Shown: piece after piece, positions 33,901-49,271 of the stretch
Position numbering within the stretch: position 1 is the stretch's first letter
Layout of the letters: each line of letters begins with the position of its first letter
NCBI RefSeq assembly: GCF_964275005.1
Contig: NC_092695.1
Location: 9,320,197-9,384,196 of the forward strand
Length of the DNA: 64,000 bases
Direction of reading: 5' to 3'
DNA from: Diadema setosum
Lineage: Eukaryota; Echinodermata; Echinoidea; Diadematoida; Diadematidae
The notes under the pieces: model-generated
What the model saw: only the letters and a program-made list of their open reading frames with translations
Told to the model about the DNA's origin: nothing
Databases searched by the model: none
Position numbers and translations under genes: made by a program

Positions 33901-36900
33901 CGGGTTCGAACTCGAGTCTGGACTGAGAAATGTTGTGTGTAATCATACCATCCTCTCCAGCGAGAGGCACAACACTCTGCCCCTTGGATAGGACATAAAA
34001 TGGAGGTCTCGTGTATGAGAGAGTCACAACTCATGCACGTATAAGATACCGCTTCATTCATTCATCGCAAAGAGCAGGGTGTTTAACCCGGTGAAGTGGT
34101 CAAGCCTCACATCAAACTGGATCCCATGGAAGACCAGCTTAGCATAGCTGAATATGGGATATCCAGCCATCTTTTCAGATGAAAATGAACAAACAATTCA
34201 TTCTGATGTGACTTTGAATTTCTCACTTATCTTATTTCATCTTCGATCCTAATGCATTTGAGGGAAATGCAGCAGGGTGGGTGAAAATATTCTAGTGATA
34301 TCTTTTTTCCACTAAAAAGTAAAAGCTAGGCTGGGAGCGTGGGAAGACAAGGGTTGCCCAGATTGAACTGAACTTCATTCGTCGTCTACAGGGGTACATT
34401 TGAAAAATGTGAGCAGTGCAGGCCTCTGGGAGTAGCATTGCCCATCAGCGAATATATGCATTGAGGCGTTCGCTCATTGTTCAGTGTTTGACCCTGGTTG
34501 AGATTCTTTGGCTGTGTGTGTTACTGTACGAGCTGAAATTTTCGCGTACAGATATTTTCGCGAATTGCTACTTGGAGGACATTTTCGTGTGTTGTTAATT
34601 TCGCGGTTGTGAGGGACTAACTGAACTTTGCTATTCGCACGTTGTTATTTTTGCGTGTTGTTATTTTCGCGGTTCAAAGGCGATTCGCGAAATTCGCGAA
34701 AATAAAACCACCGCGAAAATTTCAGCTCGTACAGTATTGAATAGAAATCAGTGATAAAACTGAATGCTATTGAAGAGATACAATGTACCTTGTTGAGTTT
34801 TGCGGTGCCCCCACTACTATGAAGGCAAAGAGTCTGCACAGTTCTGTGCACGCAATAAACCTGCTAATAGCTTGGAAAATTTTCCATTCATGCTCAGAAC
34901 ATATGTTTTAGGGGCCGGCGCGAAGAGGGGTACAATGGCTTTACACCAAGTTGGGATGTGAAGTTCTTTGAAGCATATTTGCAGATTGAAGTAACAAAAG
35001 ACAGGCTTTGCATTGTCATGAACATAATTGGTGCCACAGACCGTGACCTATTCAAAGACCTAGGTTGCCTCTGATGTGAATGTGACTTCCTCTCAAATTC
35101 TCAGTGCTATAATACTTGAGTGAAAAAAACAGGTTCTTTTTAATGTTGCGCTGTGACCATGAATCGCATAAATTGCGTAAACAGACATTGACTCGAGCAA
35201 TTATGAGGGTATGTATTTCTATTCAATCTCTCCCTACCATACTTCCTTATGTCTTATCATCTTCTCCTGCTGTAATAAAACACACACACATAGACAGACA
35301 GAGAGACAGGCAGACACACACACACACAGAGCAAAACACACAAAATGTTCTCAATGAGTTTTGCAGTGATATTACTTGTAGAATCATCAATAGACGTGCA
35401 CAGGAAATATCCAAGATTGTAACTTTCTCACCTTCAAATTAATGGATTCTCGGGTCGAGTTGCTTCTTATCAGTTGCAATCGGTTACAATAAAAACTCAG
35501 AACAGGAATTCACTAATTTGAAGAAATATGAATTACTCTCCACTATAATGGACTAGCACCAACATTATTGGCTCAGTGGACTAGTGGATACACCACCTGT
35601 CTAGTAATCAGCAGATTATTGGTTTGAGCTCAACCCGAGTATGTATGGCCATGATTTTCATCATCATGGCTACTACAAAACACTGAATTAATAAGTGTTT
35701 ACTTACAATGATGATGAGCAATTTGTCAACCACTTTAATACAATCTTTTCATACTCTTTTCTATTTTCCCCCTATTTTCTTTCATATTATTTTTTACTTC
35801 TTGCATGAACAACTTGAAAAAAAAAAAAAAAAAAAAAAACTAACACAAAAACAAGAGACCCGGGGGTCTCATGCTCACGAAAGAATAATAAGTTCACCTT
35901 CTACAAATGATAACCCATTTGAACAAATTATGATCCTATCACCCAACGAATTCTACCTTCCCAAGTTTGGTGAACATCTGTCATGGGGTTCTCAAGAGGA
36001 AGCTGAAAACGTAAAAAGTGTAAGAATGATGTACGCCACACGATGAATGATTGCAATAGCTTGCTCGAGCCTTTGGCTTTGGTGAGCTAAAAACAAATAC
36101 AGGAGATTTGTATATTTTTTTTTTTTTTTCAAGTGACGTGTAAAGTAAAAAGAATCTCTTTCATCTGGGGTGTTATGATCCTCACCTCACTGTCCAGTCC
36201 CAAGGTAAGAAGCATGAAGAAAAACAAGAATGCCCAGAGCTGGGGGAGCGGCAGTCTGGAAAGAGCCTCAGGGTAAGCTACAAATGCCAAACCGGGCCCT
36301 GGTGAGTGACAAGGAAAGAGCACAGCAGTGTGGATTGATAATATCAACTGAATAGGCATGCATTTCACATATTAGCATTAAGAATTATGAAGATATTAGG
36401 TTTCTTTTACGCCTAAGTTATTCATCATCAACACCACATAAGAGCACATAAACATAGATTATCAAGCCAGGATATATTACCCTGAATAACGTTAGAAACA
36501 AGGTTTTCACATGAGCCAACTTATGTATATCATACAAGGAATACAAAACATTTACAACTTCATTAATCTTATTCACATTTGGTACTTATATACAAGGATA
36601 TGTTAGAATACAATAACATTATTACCAATTTCAGCATTACAATTATGACGAACATCATGCATCTTTTCTGGGAAAATGGACAATACAAAAAAGTTCTAGC
36701 TGACTCTCTCCTGTATTTATCATTTCCAAGGTCCCTCTCTCACCTGACGACACAACGTCTTCGATGTCGGCACCAGCGTCGTGGGCCATGAAGCCCAGGA
36801 CGGCAAAGATGACGAAGCCGGCGAGGATGCTCGTAAAGGATCCTGAGATGACGATGATGATCGCATCCCTGCAAATGTTGACAAGTTCACATGACTTTAA

Positions 36901-39900
36901 GGAACGTTTGAACGAGACACCACATCACAGGCAGCAAGTTTGTTGCCTTGCAGGCCAGCCAGTCTCTATTAGGAAGATATGTCTTTATGATGGTAACAAC
37001 TTTTCACCATCCCTACTTATAAAAGATGAGTGGTATATAATGGTAAAGACATAGGATGCACAAATACAAATTGTGGAAAGTTCGGTGAAATTATCAAAAA
37101 ATTTAACTAAAACTAACATCACAAATCAATTCATTAAAAAAAAAGTAATGAAAGATTATACCATATCAGTTTTATAAGTCTGAATGGAGCGGAGACATGA
37201 TAAATCAAGTTTCCACGAGGGTACAGTTTCAAACACTTTCACAACATACAGCTGTGATTTACGCTGGAGCAGATATTTCTAGATGAAATTGAATTTTGTT
37301 TAACATGTTTTATCAATAGGGGAAATTTCATTTCATGAATAAACATATAAAACATAATGGATATGATGGAAAGAGTTCAAATAAATCTGAGACTGCTCAG
37401 AAAGGAAGCGGCATCGAACCCAAATCATTAAAGGCACAAAATGCACGTGTAGAATTCTTTTGTGCATCCACAGGAAACTAACAGCTATTTCAGTTTGTCT
37501 AATCACAGCCAGTTGGAACTCCTCAACCTCCTTATCACTGGCATTGTAAGAGTCATTTTAATGTTAAAGGGTGTGTACAGTTCTGGTCGAGGTGAGGATT
37601 TAGCTTTTAACATTTTGCGAGATATTCAGAAACCACTCTATGAGATGTCAAAGAGCATGCAATTCTGAGGGGCATCAAAAGTTTATTTGATGAAAATCGG
37701 TTTTGAAATGGGTGAGATATCCAAAAACAAGGTGAAACAAAGAGATCCTAATAAAGGTGGGGCATGTCGCCTTTTATTATTATCACTTTTGGGGATATCT
37801 CAGCCATTTGAAAACCAATTTTCATCAAATAAACGTTGAATCCTTCTTAAAATCACATGCTCTTTCATATTTCATAAGAGGTTTCTCATTATCTCACTTA
37901 GGAACGTTCAAAACACGAATCCCCACCTCAACCACTACTGTACAGTCCCTTTAAAGTGGTTGGCTTTTATTCATATGGTCACCTGATGCAGTGCTTGTTA
38001 AACTTGTTGTAGCTCGAGAGGGTCAGGAATCCGCCCCAGCCGGCCCCGTACGAGAGGAACACCTGATTGGCCGCAGATAGCCACACCTGGGCATGCAGTG
38101 GAGAAAGAACGAGCCAATCATCAGTTAGGAAAAAGGCATCAAAAAAGACACTTCATAAGAAAAAAGCTGACTCTACTACATATTACATACGATTCTTAAA
38201 GAGTGTGGGAAGATTAAAAATGAGGCAAGTCAACGAGATCAAGAAATGAAAAACAGAATCTTATTCCAAATCTTGATGCACGCAACACATATCAACCTTT
38301 ACATCTTTATCCATCTGTACCAGCTTAAACTCTATTACATCGGTGCTGCTTAAAATAGCTCACTCTTCTTTAACAGACTACGCACATACACACATAATAC
38401 AAGAAATTGACATCCTACAGAATGACACATGTACCACATTCAGCACTGGGTGTCCGAGCATTTTGAGCCAAATTAAAATAATTCATATTCCAGATACATT
38501 TTAAATGTAACACTTCTATGTCACCTACAGGTATTTAACTATAGATTTTCAAGCATAGAGTGTACTGGGAACTTGATATCTAAAGTACTTGATGTGTTAA
38601 TTGCCTGCAATGTGATTTAAAGGGCAAGTCCAACTTAGTATTGTATTGCTTGGTACAATTTGTATGAAAGTAGAAAATTCAGAGAAGCAGATCAGTGAAT
38701 GGTTGAGAAAAATCAGACACATAATAAAAAGGCATTGCAAATTGTCAAATTTTGAACAGTAAGGCAAACTGGCAACTCTGTATGAAATTGCTGTTGAGCA
38801 GCTCTCCATTTGATTTATACAAAAAAAAAAAAAAAAAAATCACCAATTTTCATTTTTCTCAAATATTTCAGAAGGAACAGATACCCGCTGAGGGAGATGA
38901 ACAAAAGCGTCATTCTAACTATATGCCAGGAACAGGTCTGAAGAAATGTTTTTCTCGGGAGAAAAATAAAAATTGGTGAATTTGTGTGACAAATTGATGT
39001 TCAAGAGCTAATCAACACCAAGATCACAAAGAGTTGCCAACTTGTCTCACTCTCTAATTACAATTAAAAACTTTTTAAAATATATCTGCCTTTTCTCCAA
39101 AATTTTCACATAACTGCTGGATTTTTCTATTTTCAGACAAAGCCAACATGAAATTAAGAGAGACATTCCCTTTAAGATACCACAAGGACGGGGACACTGG
39201 CAGTTCTGTGTGCACATAACACTGACTTTAGCTTATGATGCACTGCTTATATAATTATGCTGCTTGGTGTATGCAAGTGTATGTACAGTGTTTCTTAAAG
39301 GTATGGTGGTGAGGGTGGCATTTGGGTGACAACTTTCTGCATTCAATAAGCCACTGATACTCTCATATTCACAGAATATTCCTTTCATTCTGACCAAAAA
39401 AAAGGTAGGAACAGTGATTGAAAGGAGGCTTTTGTCTGCATTCACACATATCCTGCACTCAATGCTCATCCATGATATCAACACTTCAAACAGTTCCACT
39501 TCACCAACATTCTGCTGTGGTAATGGTGAAGAATGAATAATGTGGGTGGTCATGGTGCATGGAAGTGGGTATATACGCCTGCTGGAATAACAATCCATGT
39601 AGAGTTAACAGAATGAGGGACAAAATGGTAATAATGGTCCTGGTGTCTGGAAGAAGACTATCGTGTCTCATCATGCCTTCCTTGGTTTTTCTGTGGCATT
39701 TTAATCTCTCCCCTCTCTCATTTTCCCCTTTCTCTCTCCATTCTACAACACTTGCTTGTCTTCACTGCATTCTTCACCTCTAGAATTTCTCTCACTCTAT
39801 CTCTCCCTCTCTCTCTTTCTTTCTTTCTTTCTTTCATCTCTGCCTGAAGACGAACCACTGAGGTACACACAATATTCCCCAAATTCAGTCTGCATAACTT

Positions 39901-42900
39901 GTTATTTTATCACCAGGCTGATTTGAAAATGCTGACATTAGATCTAAACCGTACAATCTTCTACCAGGTCTATTCATCCCAGGTGTGTCCAGAGTACATC
40001 AAAGAAAAGTACACATTGTCACCACACCTTCATTCAATTCAAAGGACAACAAAAACATCCTAGCCATGCAGAAAGGAAATGTTGCTATCAGAGAGGGAAA
40101 AAAAATTCTTTTAATACTACAGCACTGTGACTGTAAATAGCTCTTGGCTCCATCTGAATGCACCATACATTATCCAACTTCAAGCAGCATTGGATAGGGC
40201 ATGTGTTGACAATGCACTTCATGAACACTGCAATGATCTTTTCCATTCAAACATTTCTTAAAGTTTTTCACTCGGAGTCTGGAGAGCAAAGTACTTCTGG
40301 TCCTCACCAAATGATAAACACGTACTGTTCAATTGAAAATCAAAATGTACAGGATTTTTCAATGGCAACAGTAAAATTGATGGAATCTGTAAAATAGCAG
40401 TACATGCAACAAAATGATCACAGAATACAATTCTTGTGATGTTCAATCTGATGAGCTCATCAATAGTTAATGACACAAAAATCTTTTTTCAAGATGTCTC
40501 TGCCAAGCTATTGTGTGTGAGAGAGTTTCAAAATGTATGGAAACTTCTTTCAGATGTCCATGACATTTGACATTCCTACATATTTCGCCCTTTTTATGCA
40601 TCCTTTCATGGTTAGGAAGAGGGTGTGGAAGTGGAGTGCCCCCTCATAAAGGAGCTTTGAAATTTTAAAGCTTCTAATTATGCAATCTGGTGCATACAAG
40701 AAATAATATTTGGGCTTATTCTCACCAAGTATGTCAAAAAAATGTGACTTTTTGTTTGTGAGTCATAAGAATGACTGTCCCGTGCGTGAGTGTGAGAGAA
40801 ACCCCCGAGGCATGACCGTCATGCCTGATTAACATGCGTGGTAGGTCTGGAACACAAATACAATTTGTACCAAAATCAGGTATTGTTTTGTTGTTTCTGT
40901 GATGACTTGATGTTGGATTTTTTTTTTTTTTTCTAGTGAAACTTTGCTATTGATGCTTTATACTCCAGAAAAGATTGGACCCTTGCTGGACCAGATTGAC
41001 AAACCCTCACTTGACCTGGTTGACTAACCATCTTGGGATGGTGTAGACTGACCCTTGAAGGTACCAGGTTGACAAACCTTCATGTGATCGGGTTGACTAA
41101 CCCTCGCATGATCAGGTTGACTAACCTTTGCATGACCGGGTTGACTGACCCCCCCCCCCCCCCCCCCCCCCGTGCATGATTGGGTTGACTAACCCTCGCA
41201 TGACTGGGTTGACCAGGTTGACAAAGCTTCGCATGACCAGGTTGAACCCTCTAGAGACAGGTTTGACTGACCCTTGTAGGACCAGGTTGAAAAACCTTTG
41301 CCTGATTGGGTTGACTAACCCTCGCATGACTGGGCTGACTGACCCTTGCGGGACCCGGTTGACAAACCTTTGCATGACTAGGACTAACCCTCATGTGACA
41401 AGGTTGACAACCACTTGCAGGACCATGTTGACTAACCTTCAAGGGACTGGGTTGACTAACCCTCTTGGGACTGATGACTAGTCCCTTTGGGACTGGGTTG
41501 AGTAACCGTCCTGGGACCAAACCGACTAGGCTTTCCGGATAAGCATGACTAATCCTCTTGGGACCAAGTTAACTAACCTTCTTTGGACTGGGTTGACTAA
41601 CCAGAGTTAGCTGATCCTCTCAGGACCGAGTTGGCTAGCCATCTTGAGTCCAAGTTGACTAACCCTCTCAGCAAAATCTCAACATGCCTTTGACACTGTA
41701 TACATACAAGTTGCCTTCAGTATGAGACATAAACACACATTTCTACTTAACGTGTGCTGCTTAGAATGCAATCTTATTTTGATGAAGCCATGTACACCTG
41801 CTTGACCATGGTGGCATGGCCCTGTAGTTTTTCTTTGGAAATTTCCTTATTAATGCCCCAGAATTGGAAAATAAAACCAAACACAGAATATCAAAAACTC
41901 AATCATAAAAAGTTGAAATTTAAAGACATTTTGTTTACCAAGTTTAACACCTGAATGTTCAATCTGCCATATTAATTGGCAAGTGCACATTTCTGCAAAT
42001 CTAGTAGCACTTCTCATTTTTGCTTTGCTTTTTGCATGTCCTGCTCTTTGCACACCAAATAACTTTTTGCACACCAAATAACTTTGCTTACTTTTAAATG
42101 TGTATTCATAATCTCATTCTGATTTCTCCATGAGGCAGAGCATGACTTGCCCTTGTAGTTACTTCCATGATGAAAAAGTGTTGATCTTTGGACCAATGTT
42201 TTAAGTGTGTGCTTGCTCAATGTACACATGTACGTTCTTGGCTCACACATTTATTGAGGAATGCATGTTTGATTGACAGTTTGTGACACAGCTGTTATAT
42301 GGAATGTCATGTGCAACTTACACCCCGCGTCCACACTACGTCCTGGAAAGTCCTGAAGCGTGGGACTTTCCCCTCCTAAACTATCATGCCGACACTCATC
42401 AGGACTTTCCTCGATGTCTCCACAAAGCATGTCAGGTCCAGGACAAAATATGGAGGGAAGAGTGACCAAGAGCTTGTAATTGATAGCTCCAAGCTGTAAT
42501 TGATCAAATGTGTGTATGCGCAAACTCTGATGTCAAGTATGGAAAGGCTCGCCCACTCATTGCCCCTGCTGGTCAGGGACAGCAAGATGAAAGTGTGGAG
42601 GGTCGCCGCGTGGTCTTAAGAAAGATATGATCTCTCCTGCCCATTCCTGTAATGCTGAACACGGGAACAGTCAACCAACCGGTGTTTCGAACAGTGACCT
42701 CCTTGACTTTCAAGGGGAGCTAGGTTAAGGAAGACTTTTGTTTATCTGTGTTTGCTTTAAAACTATGCCCTAATATATCTATGGCATGGATATAATTTCC
42801 ATGGCAATAAAACAACAAGCTTAATAGTAATCTTTTATTTCAGGAGGGAAGTTCTGTGTGTCAGAGTTTAGTGGTCAAATTGCTGTAAAGTAGATACTTT

Positions 42901-45900
42901 CCTGCGAGTAATTTTTTTGGGGGTGGGGGGGGGGGAGGCACTAGGCCAGGTGAGAGGAGTTTTGCATGTTTTTCATTCCACAGTATCAAGATATTCATTA
43001 CAGGAAAACATGGTAAGCAAAAAATATTTGCACTAGTTTCTGGTTGTCGGAAAAGTGAAAAATTTCCACACCAAGGAAATTTCCACTTTTACAGTATACC
43101 ATTTCAACCTGCAATTTCATGTTTTAAGTGCTTTCATTTTACAGACAGGGAAAACGCTCTGAAAAAAAAAAAGTCTATTTCACTTGTTAGTCCTGCCTCA
43201 GCCCTGTTTTAACAGACCTTTCAGCAACAATGTGGCAACAACATCCGGAGGACAAAATTCTTCACCTTGAGCAACAATAATGCAGGAGAGAGCAAGAGGT
43301 ACCGTTTTAACAGACTCACACCAAAAACCTTCTCAGGGTAGGTTTTCACGAAGGGGGTGTGTCCACTGATGCAATAACCCTAGTTTGAAAGGTCATGTTA
43401 AGATGTGACTTTGGAGTGTCATGTGTGCATAGTATGTGTAAGTGTGAATTATGACAGACGTACCATTTTGGCAACAGACCATGTTAATTGCTGATTTTGT
43501 TGATGATTGAGCACTTCTGGCAGTTCTCGCACAAACAGACACCAAATAGTCTCTATCAACGCTCCATCTTTGCAAGATCAATCCTCGCTTTGAGTTTAGT
43601 ATGTCAATATTTGAACTGCAATCAAACTGGGTAGGCCATGGGTCTTCAGGGCATTCAGTATTATTTACTAATGTTATCTCTATTTAGTTGTATCTCCAGA
43701 ACTAGACAAATGATAGCATGATCCAGCTAATGGAGGCTGCTACTGTGCCCTCAAGTGTACACACTCGCATCATCCCTTATCTGTTAAAGGGTGTGTACAG
43801 TTCTGGTTGAGGTGAGGATTTAGCTTTTAACGTTTTGCGAGATATTCAGAAACCGAACTATGAGATGTCAAAGAGCATGCAATTCTAAGGGGTATCAAAA
43901 GTTTATTTGATGAAAAACGGTTTTGAAATGGCTGAGATATCCAAAAACAAGGTGAAACAAAAAGATCCTAATAAAAGGCGTGGCCTGTCGCCTTTTATTA
44001 TTATTACTTTTTTTTAATATATCAGCCATTAGAAAACCAATTTTCATCAAATAAACGTTGAATACTTCTTAATATTACATGCTCTTTCACATTTCATTTG
44101 AGGTTGCTCATTATCTCACTTAGGAATATTCAAAACATGAATCCCCACCTCAACCAGTACTTGTACAGTCCCTCAAACCATCGCTCTGAGGTGAAATATT
44201 CCAACAACAACCCTAGCCGTTTGTTGATTCTACATGGCTATCAATCATTGCAATCAGGCAAATGTTGCAATATTTGGAGGTGAAATGCTATACAAGAATT
44301 CTGCTGATGCACAGGATGTTGAGACTAACTAGAATGCATGATGTCCCAGGTAAGGGTTTCTGCTGTCTGAAAGAAAGCTGCAGTCACACTAGCAAAACTA
44401 TGCAAAGTTTAACTTCAAGAACACTTTGTGAAGTTTGCTTATCCGTTCATTATGGTGGCCAAACTTCTTGAACTTTCCGTTCTCAAAGATTGGGTCACTG
44501 GTGTACATGCACAACAGAAGAAAGTGTGTGCTGTCTCACAGCTTTGGAGGCACCACAAGTGGACTGATCACATGACAAACTTGAAATGCATACAGACTGC
44601 ACATATTTCTAGAAGATTTTGAAGGGTTCAGGAAATTTCCCTAGTTTTAGTGGAAGCTTCATGAGAAGTTTTCGCAAAGTCTGTGGTCACACTGGAAAAA
44701 CCTCAAGAACTTCAACTTTTGAAAAGTTCTTCCAGGGTGACTACGGCTCCCCTTGAACACTCTAAAAATGAAATGGTAAACTGAACATTTTAAATGCTGT
44801 TGCTCCCCAATTCTTCGGTACTGTATATATTAAATTTTATATATAAAAAATGTTGAATGTGCCATTCAATTTTTTAGCATAATTGTGAAACCAACATTGT
44901 GTTACATCTAACATTTGCAAAAAGGTTCGAGGAGTGACAACATCTAAAATGTTAGATTTACCATTTCATTTTTGAAAATACATCTCCCGGTATGAATTTT
45001 TATGAATGGAACATAATGTCTCCAACCACGTAGGCCCAGAAAAATATGTTTCTGTGTTTTGGTGCTGTAGCTTGGCATAATTTTCATTAAAAAAAAAAGT
45101 TAAATAGGCTAATAATCCCTAAAATGGATTGGTATGTTTCCTCTACACTTCTCAGGATGCCAACAATTCAGATATAAAGATTTCAGCGGGCCAATCAGGC
45201 CACCAGGGGGAAAAAAAAATGAGCATTAAGCAAAGAATATTCTCCACATTGGTGTTCTATACCGTGGCAAAGGGCCCCCCAAAAAACCTCAAAATTTCAT
45301 CATTTTGCTTGTTGAATACCACCAGCATGACTCTCTTGTCAAAAGCTCGTGGCATTATTAAGCGTTGGTCATGGTGGTATCAGACAACAAAGTTCTAAAG
45401 AGTGTTGAGGTGAATCGGAGGTTGTATCATTTCTGACAGTTTTATTTCATCTGATGATTTACAGGGTTTGGACTGCAATGTTGACATTATGTCTCACATC
45501 CATTAAAGTTTGGATTTGTTTCAGTGTCAGCTGATAAATAATAACCCTTGGAATATGCATTTATCGAAGTGCCATGTGACAAATTTTCCTATGAATAAAG
45601 ACACAGTTTAACATTTTGGAGGCTGAATTCAAAAAAAAAAATTGTAGAACTTGCCTGACTGGGCTCCAAGATGACGTTATCTCATGTTAAAAACAGTTTC
45701 CTCTGACACTATCGAGGTAAATGTTATTCCAAGTTTTAAAAAAAAAGAGTTTCCTCTAACGCTAAGGTAAATTCCCTACCCAGTAAGCTGCGATTCACAT
45801 CATTCAACCCCATCCTCCCATATGCACTTAGTCTCTGTTTTCAAGTTTTATTAGTATCTGTCTGTCACTTTTCTTTAATGCTTTTAAAAACAGCCTCCTC

Positions 45901-48900
45901 TTCTTCTTTTATATTCCTACTTTTTGTTTTAATGATTTATTGACATCTTCTTATACATCTTTAAAACATTTTGACATTCATACTGTGATCTTTAGAATCA
46001 TAAATCTATCACACATGGTGAATTACAGGGGACAATTGTGCAAATATTGATCCAACTCCTTGAATTTACAGATTGTAAGAGCCTCTACCCTGCGGGAATG
46101 AAGCTGATCATAATAAAGTGTAGATGACACTGAGGGTACTGGATGCAATAGGCTCCAAACAATGCACTGCATTAATCCAGCCAGTTGAATCATGGGACTA
46201 TAAAAAAAAAAAAAAAACAAAAAAAAAAAAACAAACAAACAAACAAACAAACAAAAAAAAAAACACATTTACACACTGCGTGAAACACAATATAACCAAA
46301 GTTTGAAAAAAAAGGTAAAGAAAACAAAAAGTGAGATGGACAGATTTTGAACTCGTGAAGGTGATACTTTTGTGTCTACACACAAGAATTGCCAGTTTTC
46401 ACAGCTCGTTTCAATAACAGATTTTTGAAAACCATTGTATTGGGATATACGGGCCCAGTGACTTTTGGATAACAAAATTTGGCCCAGTGAAACGAGAAGC
46501 ACAATATGCTGGTGAAATTGTCGAAGATTAGACTTCCACATGGTGTAGAAGGAAGGCTGCGAAGATTTAGAGGAATGGTTTAATATTCAGTGGAGATGAG
46601 GATTGGGCTTTTGACTTTCTGCAAGATACTAAGAAACCACATATGAAATAGCACAGAGCATACCATTCTAAGAGGAAGTCAAAGTTTATTAGATGAATCT
46701 TGGTTTTGAAATGGCCGAGACATCCAAAAACAGATTTAAACAAAGTAATTGTAATGAAAGGTGGGTCCCACCTTTCGTTAGGACTGCTCAGGTTTGGATA
46801 TCTCAGCCATTTCAAAACCAATTTTCATCAAATAAACAATGAATTCCTCTTGTAGTTACATGCTCTTTCAAATTTCATTAGAGATCTCTCATAATCTCAC
46901 CAAAAGATGTGAGAAACCTGAAGTTAGGATTCAACCAAAACTACACAATTTCTTTAATCCATCAGTTCAAGAAGAGTTTTCCACAGAAATTATCATCTTC
47001 TAAATTGTTAAATTGTCACCTCTAAATTTAACTGCCTGTATCATATTCAAGGAATATTACATGGCACTTGTTGAGATTAATTTACCAGACCGAAAATCAG
47101 AAAGGATATATTTTTAATGTCAATTAGAGAGAAAAAAAACAGGAAGTGCAATCTTTGTTGCTGTTGCCAATTTAAGATTGAAAGGTAAGTTTACTGGGCA
47201 TTAGGGTTTCAAAATTATGGTGGCCTTGAAGTACACTCGATGACAGGTCATGTGCGCCGTGAGTTTTGCGACCAGGTCGCGAAATTCACGATTTGGGACG
47301 CCAAGTTCGTGACCCGGGACGCGAATTTCGTGACTGGGGACACAAACTTGGCGACCGGGGACACAAATTTGGCAACTGGGGACACAAAATTCGCATCCTG
47401 TGGTCACGACCACAGGAAGCGAATTTTGCGTCCCCAGTCACCACATTCGTGTCCCGGGTCATGAAATTCGCGTCCCGAGTCATGAACTTGGCGTCCCAAA
47501 TCACGAATTTCGTGACCCCTGGTCGCAAAATTCACGGCGCTCATGACCTGTTGTCGAGCGCACTTCAGGGCCACCATACAAAATGCTGCAGGATATACAA
47601 TAGCACCCTTCTTTCTCCAGATGGAAGGGGAAACACTTGGGTGAGCATGACTATCATTCTGTTTTCAGCTGTGTGACAGGGGGGTTCGAGCATTTCAAAT
47701 AGCCTCATGCCTCAGTGGTGAGGTAAGTGGCAAGAATCCAATTACCACAGTTTTTATCACCACAGACTATAACCAACATCGACTGGAGAATTCATTATCA
47801 TGAGCCGAGCATTATTCTTCTGTACACAAAACTGCCAGATTGATGCACACCTTAAAGGAGACCTCCGGATGATTTTTAAATTTTTACATTTGAACAACTA
47901 TAAATTAGTTAAACTGAGGACAGAGTTTCAGAATTTGTGATAATTGGGATGAAGAATAAGAATATTTTCAAAATTTAGAACAAATTGCAATGAACAAGGA
48001 TGATGACATGGCAGAGTCACCATAAGAATGCATGAGTTGGGGCTCCAGGAAGCAGAACAAAAGAAGAAGGCATGCATAGATTATACACAGGTGAACTCGC
48101 AAGCAAACAGTATTGTAATGGAATTACACTGCTACATTTCTGAAATATGTGAACCTTCTATGTCATCATCCTTGTTCAGTGTAATTTGTTTAAGGTTTTT
48201 CAAAGTATTGTTTTTCTGCTCAAGAACCATGATAAATTCCAGAGATCTATACATGGAGTTGTCGATTTATGTACTACATGATGTGAAATTATGAAAATCG
48301 TCTGGAATGTCCCTTTAATTTCCCCATTAGTTTCAGGATAGGTCACAGTCTTCATATTGGCCACTTGAATAGGAGGATAGCAGAGAGATTATCCCGCATT
48401 GAGAGAGAGAGTTCAATTCTTGAACACGGACCGAAATGTATGGATGCTTGAATGACCACAAAATATTTGGGTATGATCTAACTATCAGTTATCATTTGAT
48501 TATGTGCACATTTTTACTGTTGATCACCTAACTGCATCAATACCCCCCCCCCCCATCATAATCAATGCTAAAATCACAATTCACTTTTTGTTGTTAACAT
48601 CACTATTAAATGTAGACCCTGGTTATGAACACACACATACTTCACATCTAAAGAAGATTAAACTCCTGAATTCCTTGTCCAAGATAATTGATCAACAAAT
48701 AAAACAAGAGACCCACAGGGTCTAGCGCTCACCTGAGTATCGAAAGTTCACCTTTCACACAGTCACTAATCTAAATTATTCACAGCTCTACAAAAATTTG
48801 ACCAGGCATTCTCAAGTTGAAGATGAAAATGTACACTAAGGGCCCAAATTTTTTAAGATTCCTTAATTTGGGGGGATTGGGGCCCCCTGGGGCACTCTGG

Positions 48901-49230
48901 GTGGGGCATGGTGCCCATTTTGATAAATTGAGATCCTGACCCCCTAGGGATGCTACCTGCCAAGTTTGACGAAAATCCATTGACATGAGGTTTTCAGAAG
49001 ATGAAAATGTACAATTCAGGCCCCCATTTGGACTTTTCCAACCCCAATGCTACCTGCCAAGTTTGATGAAAATCGGTCTTGGGGTTTTCAAGAAGAAGAT
49101 GAAAATGTAAAAAGTTTACACACGACGGACGACGGACGATGCACGGCGCATGCCGGATGAAGGGCGATCGCAATAGCTCACTTGAGCCTTTGGCTCAGGT
49201 GAGCTAAAAAAAGAGAAAGAAAGAAAAAAA

Positions 49231-49271
<41 letters not shown>

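Noticed and set aside
33901..33925. tRNA gene
   Set aside because: A B box is present, but the surrounding sequence does not form the acceptor and D arms and continues as a SINE body.
41121..41520. Repetitive 84-101 codon frames on both strands
   Set aside because: Created by a ~24-bp minisatellite unit that is a near multiple of three. No start context or homology.
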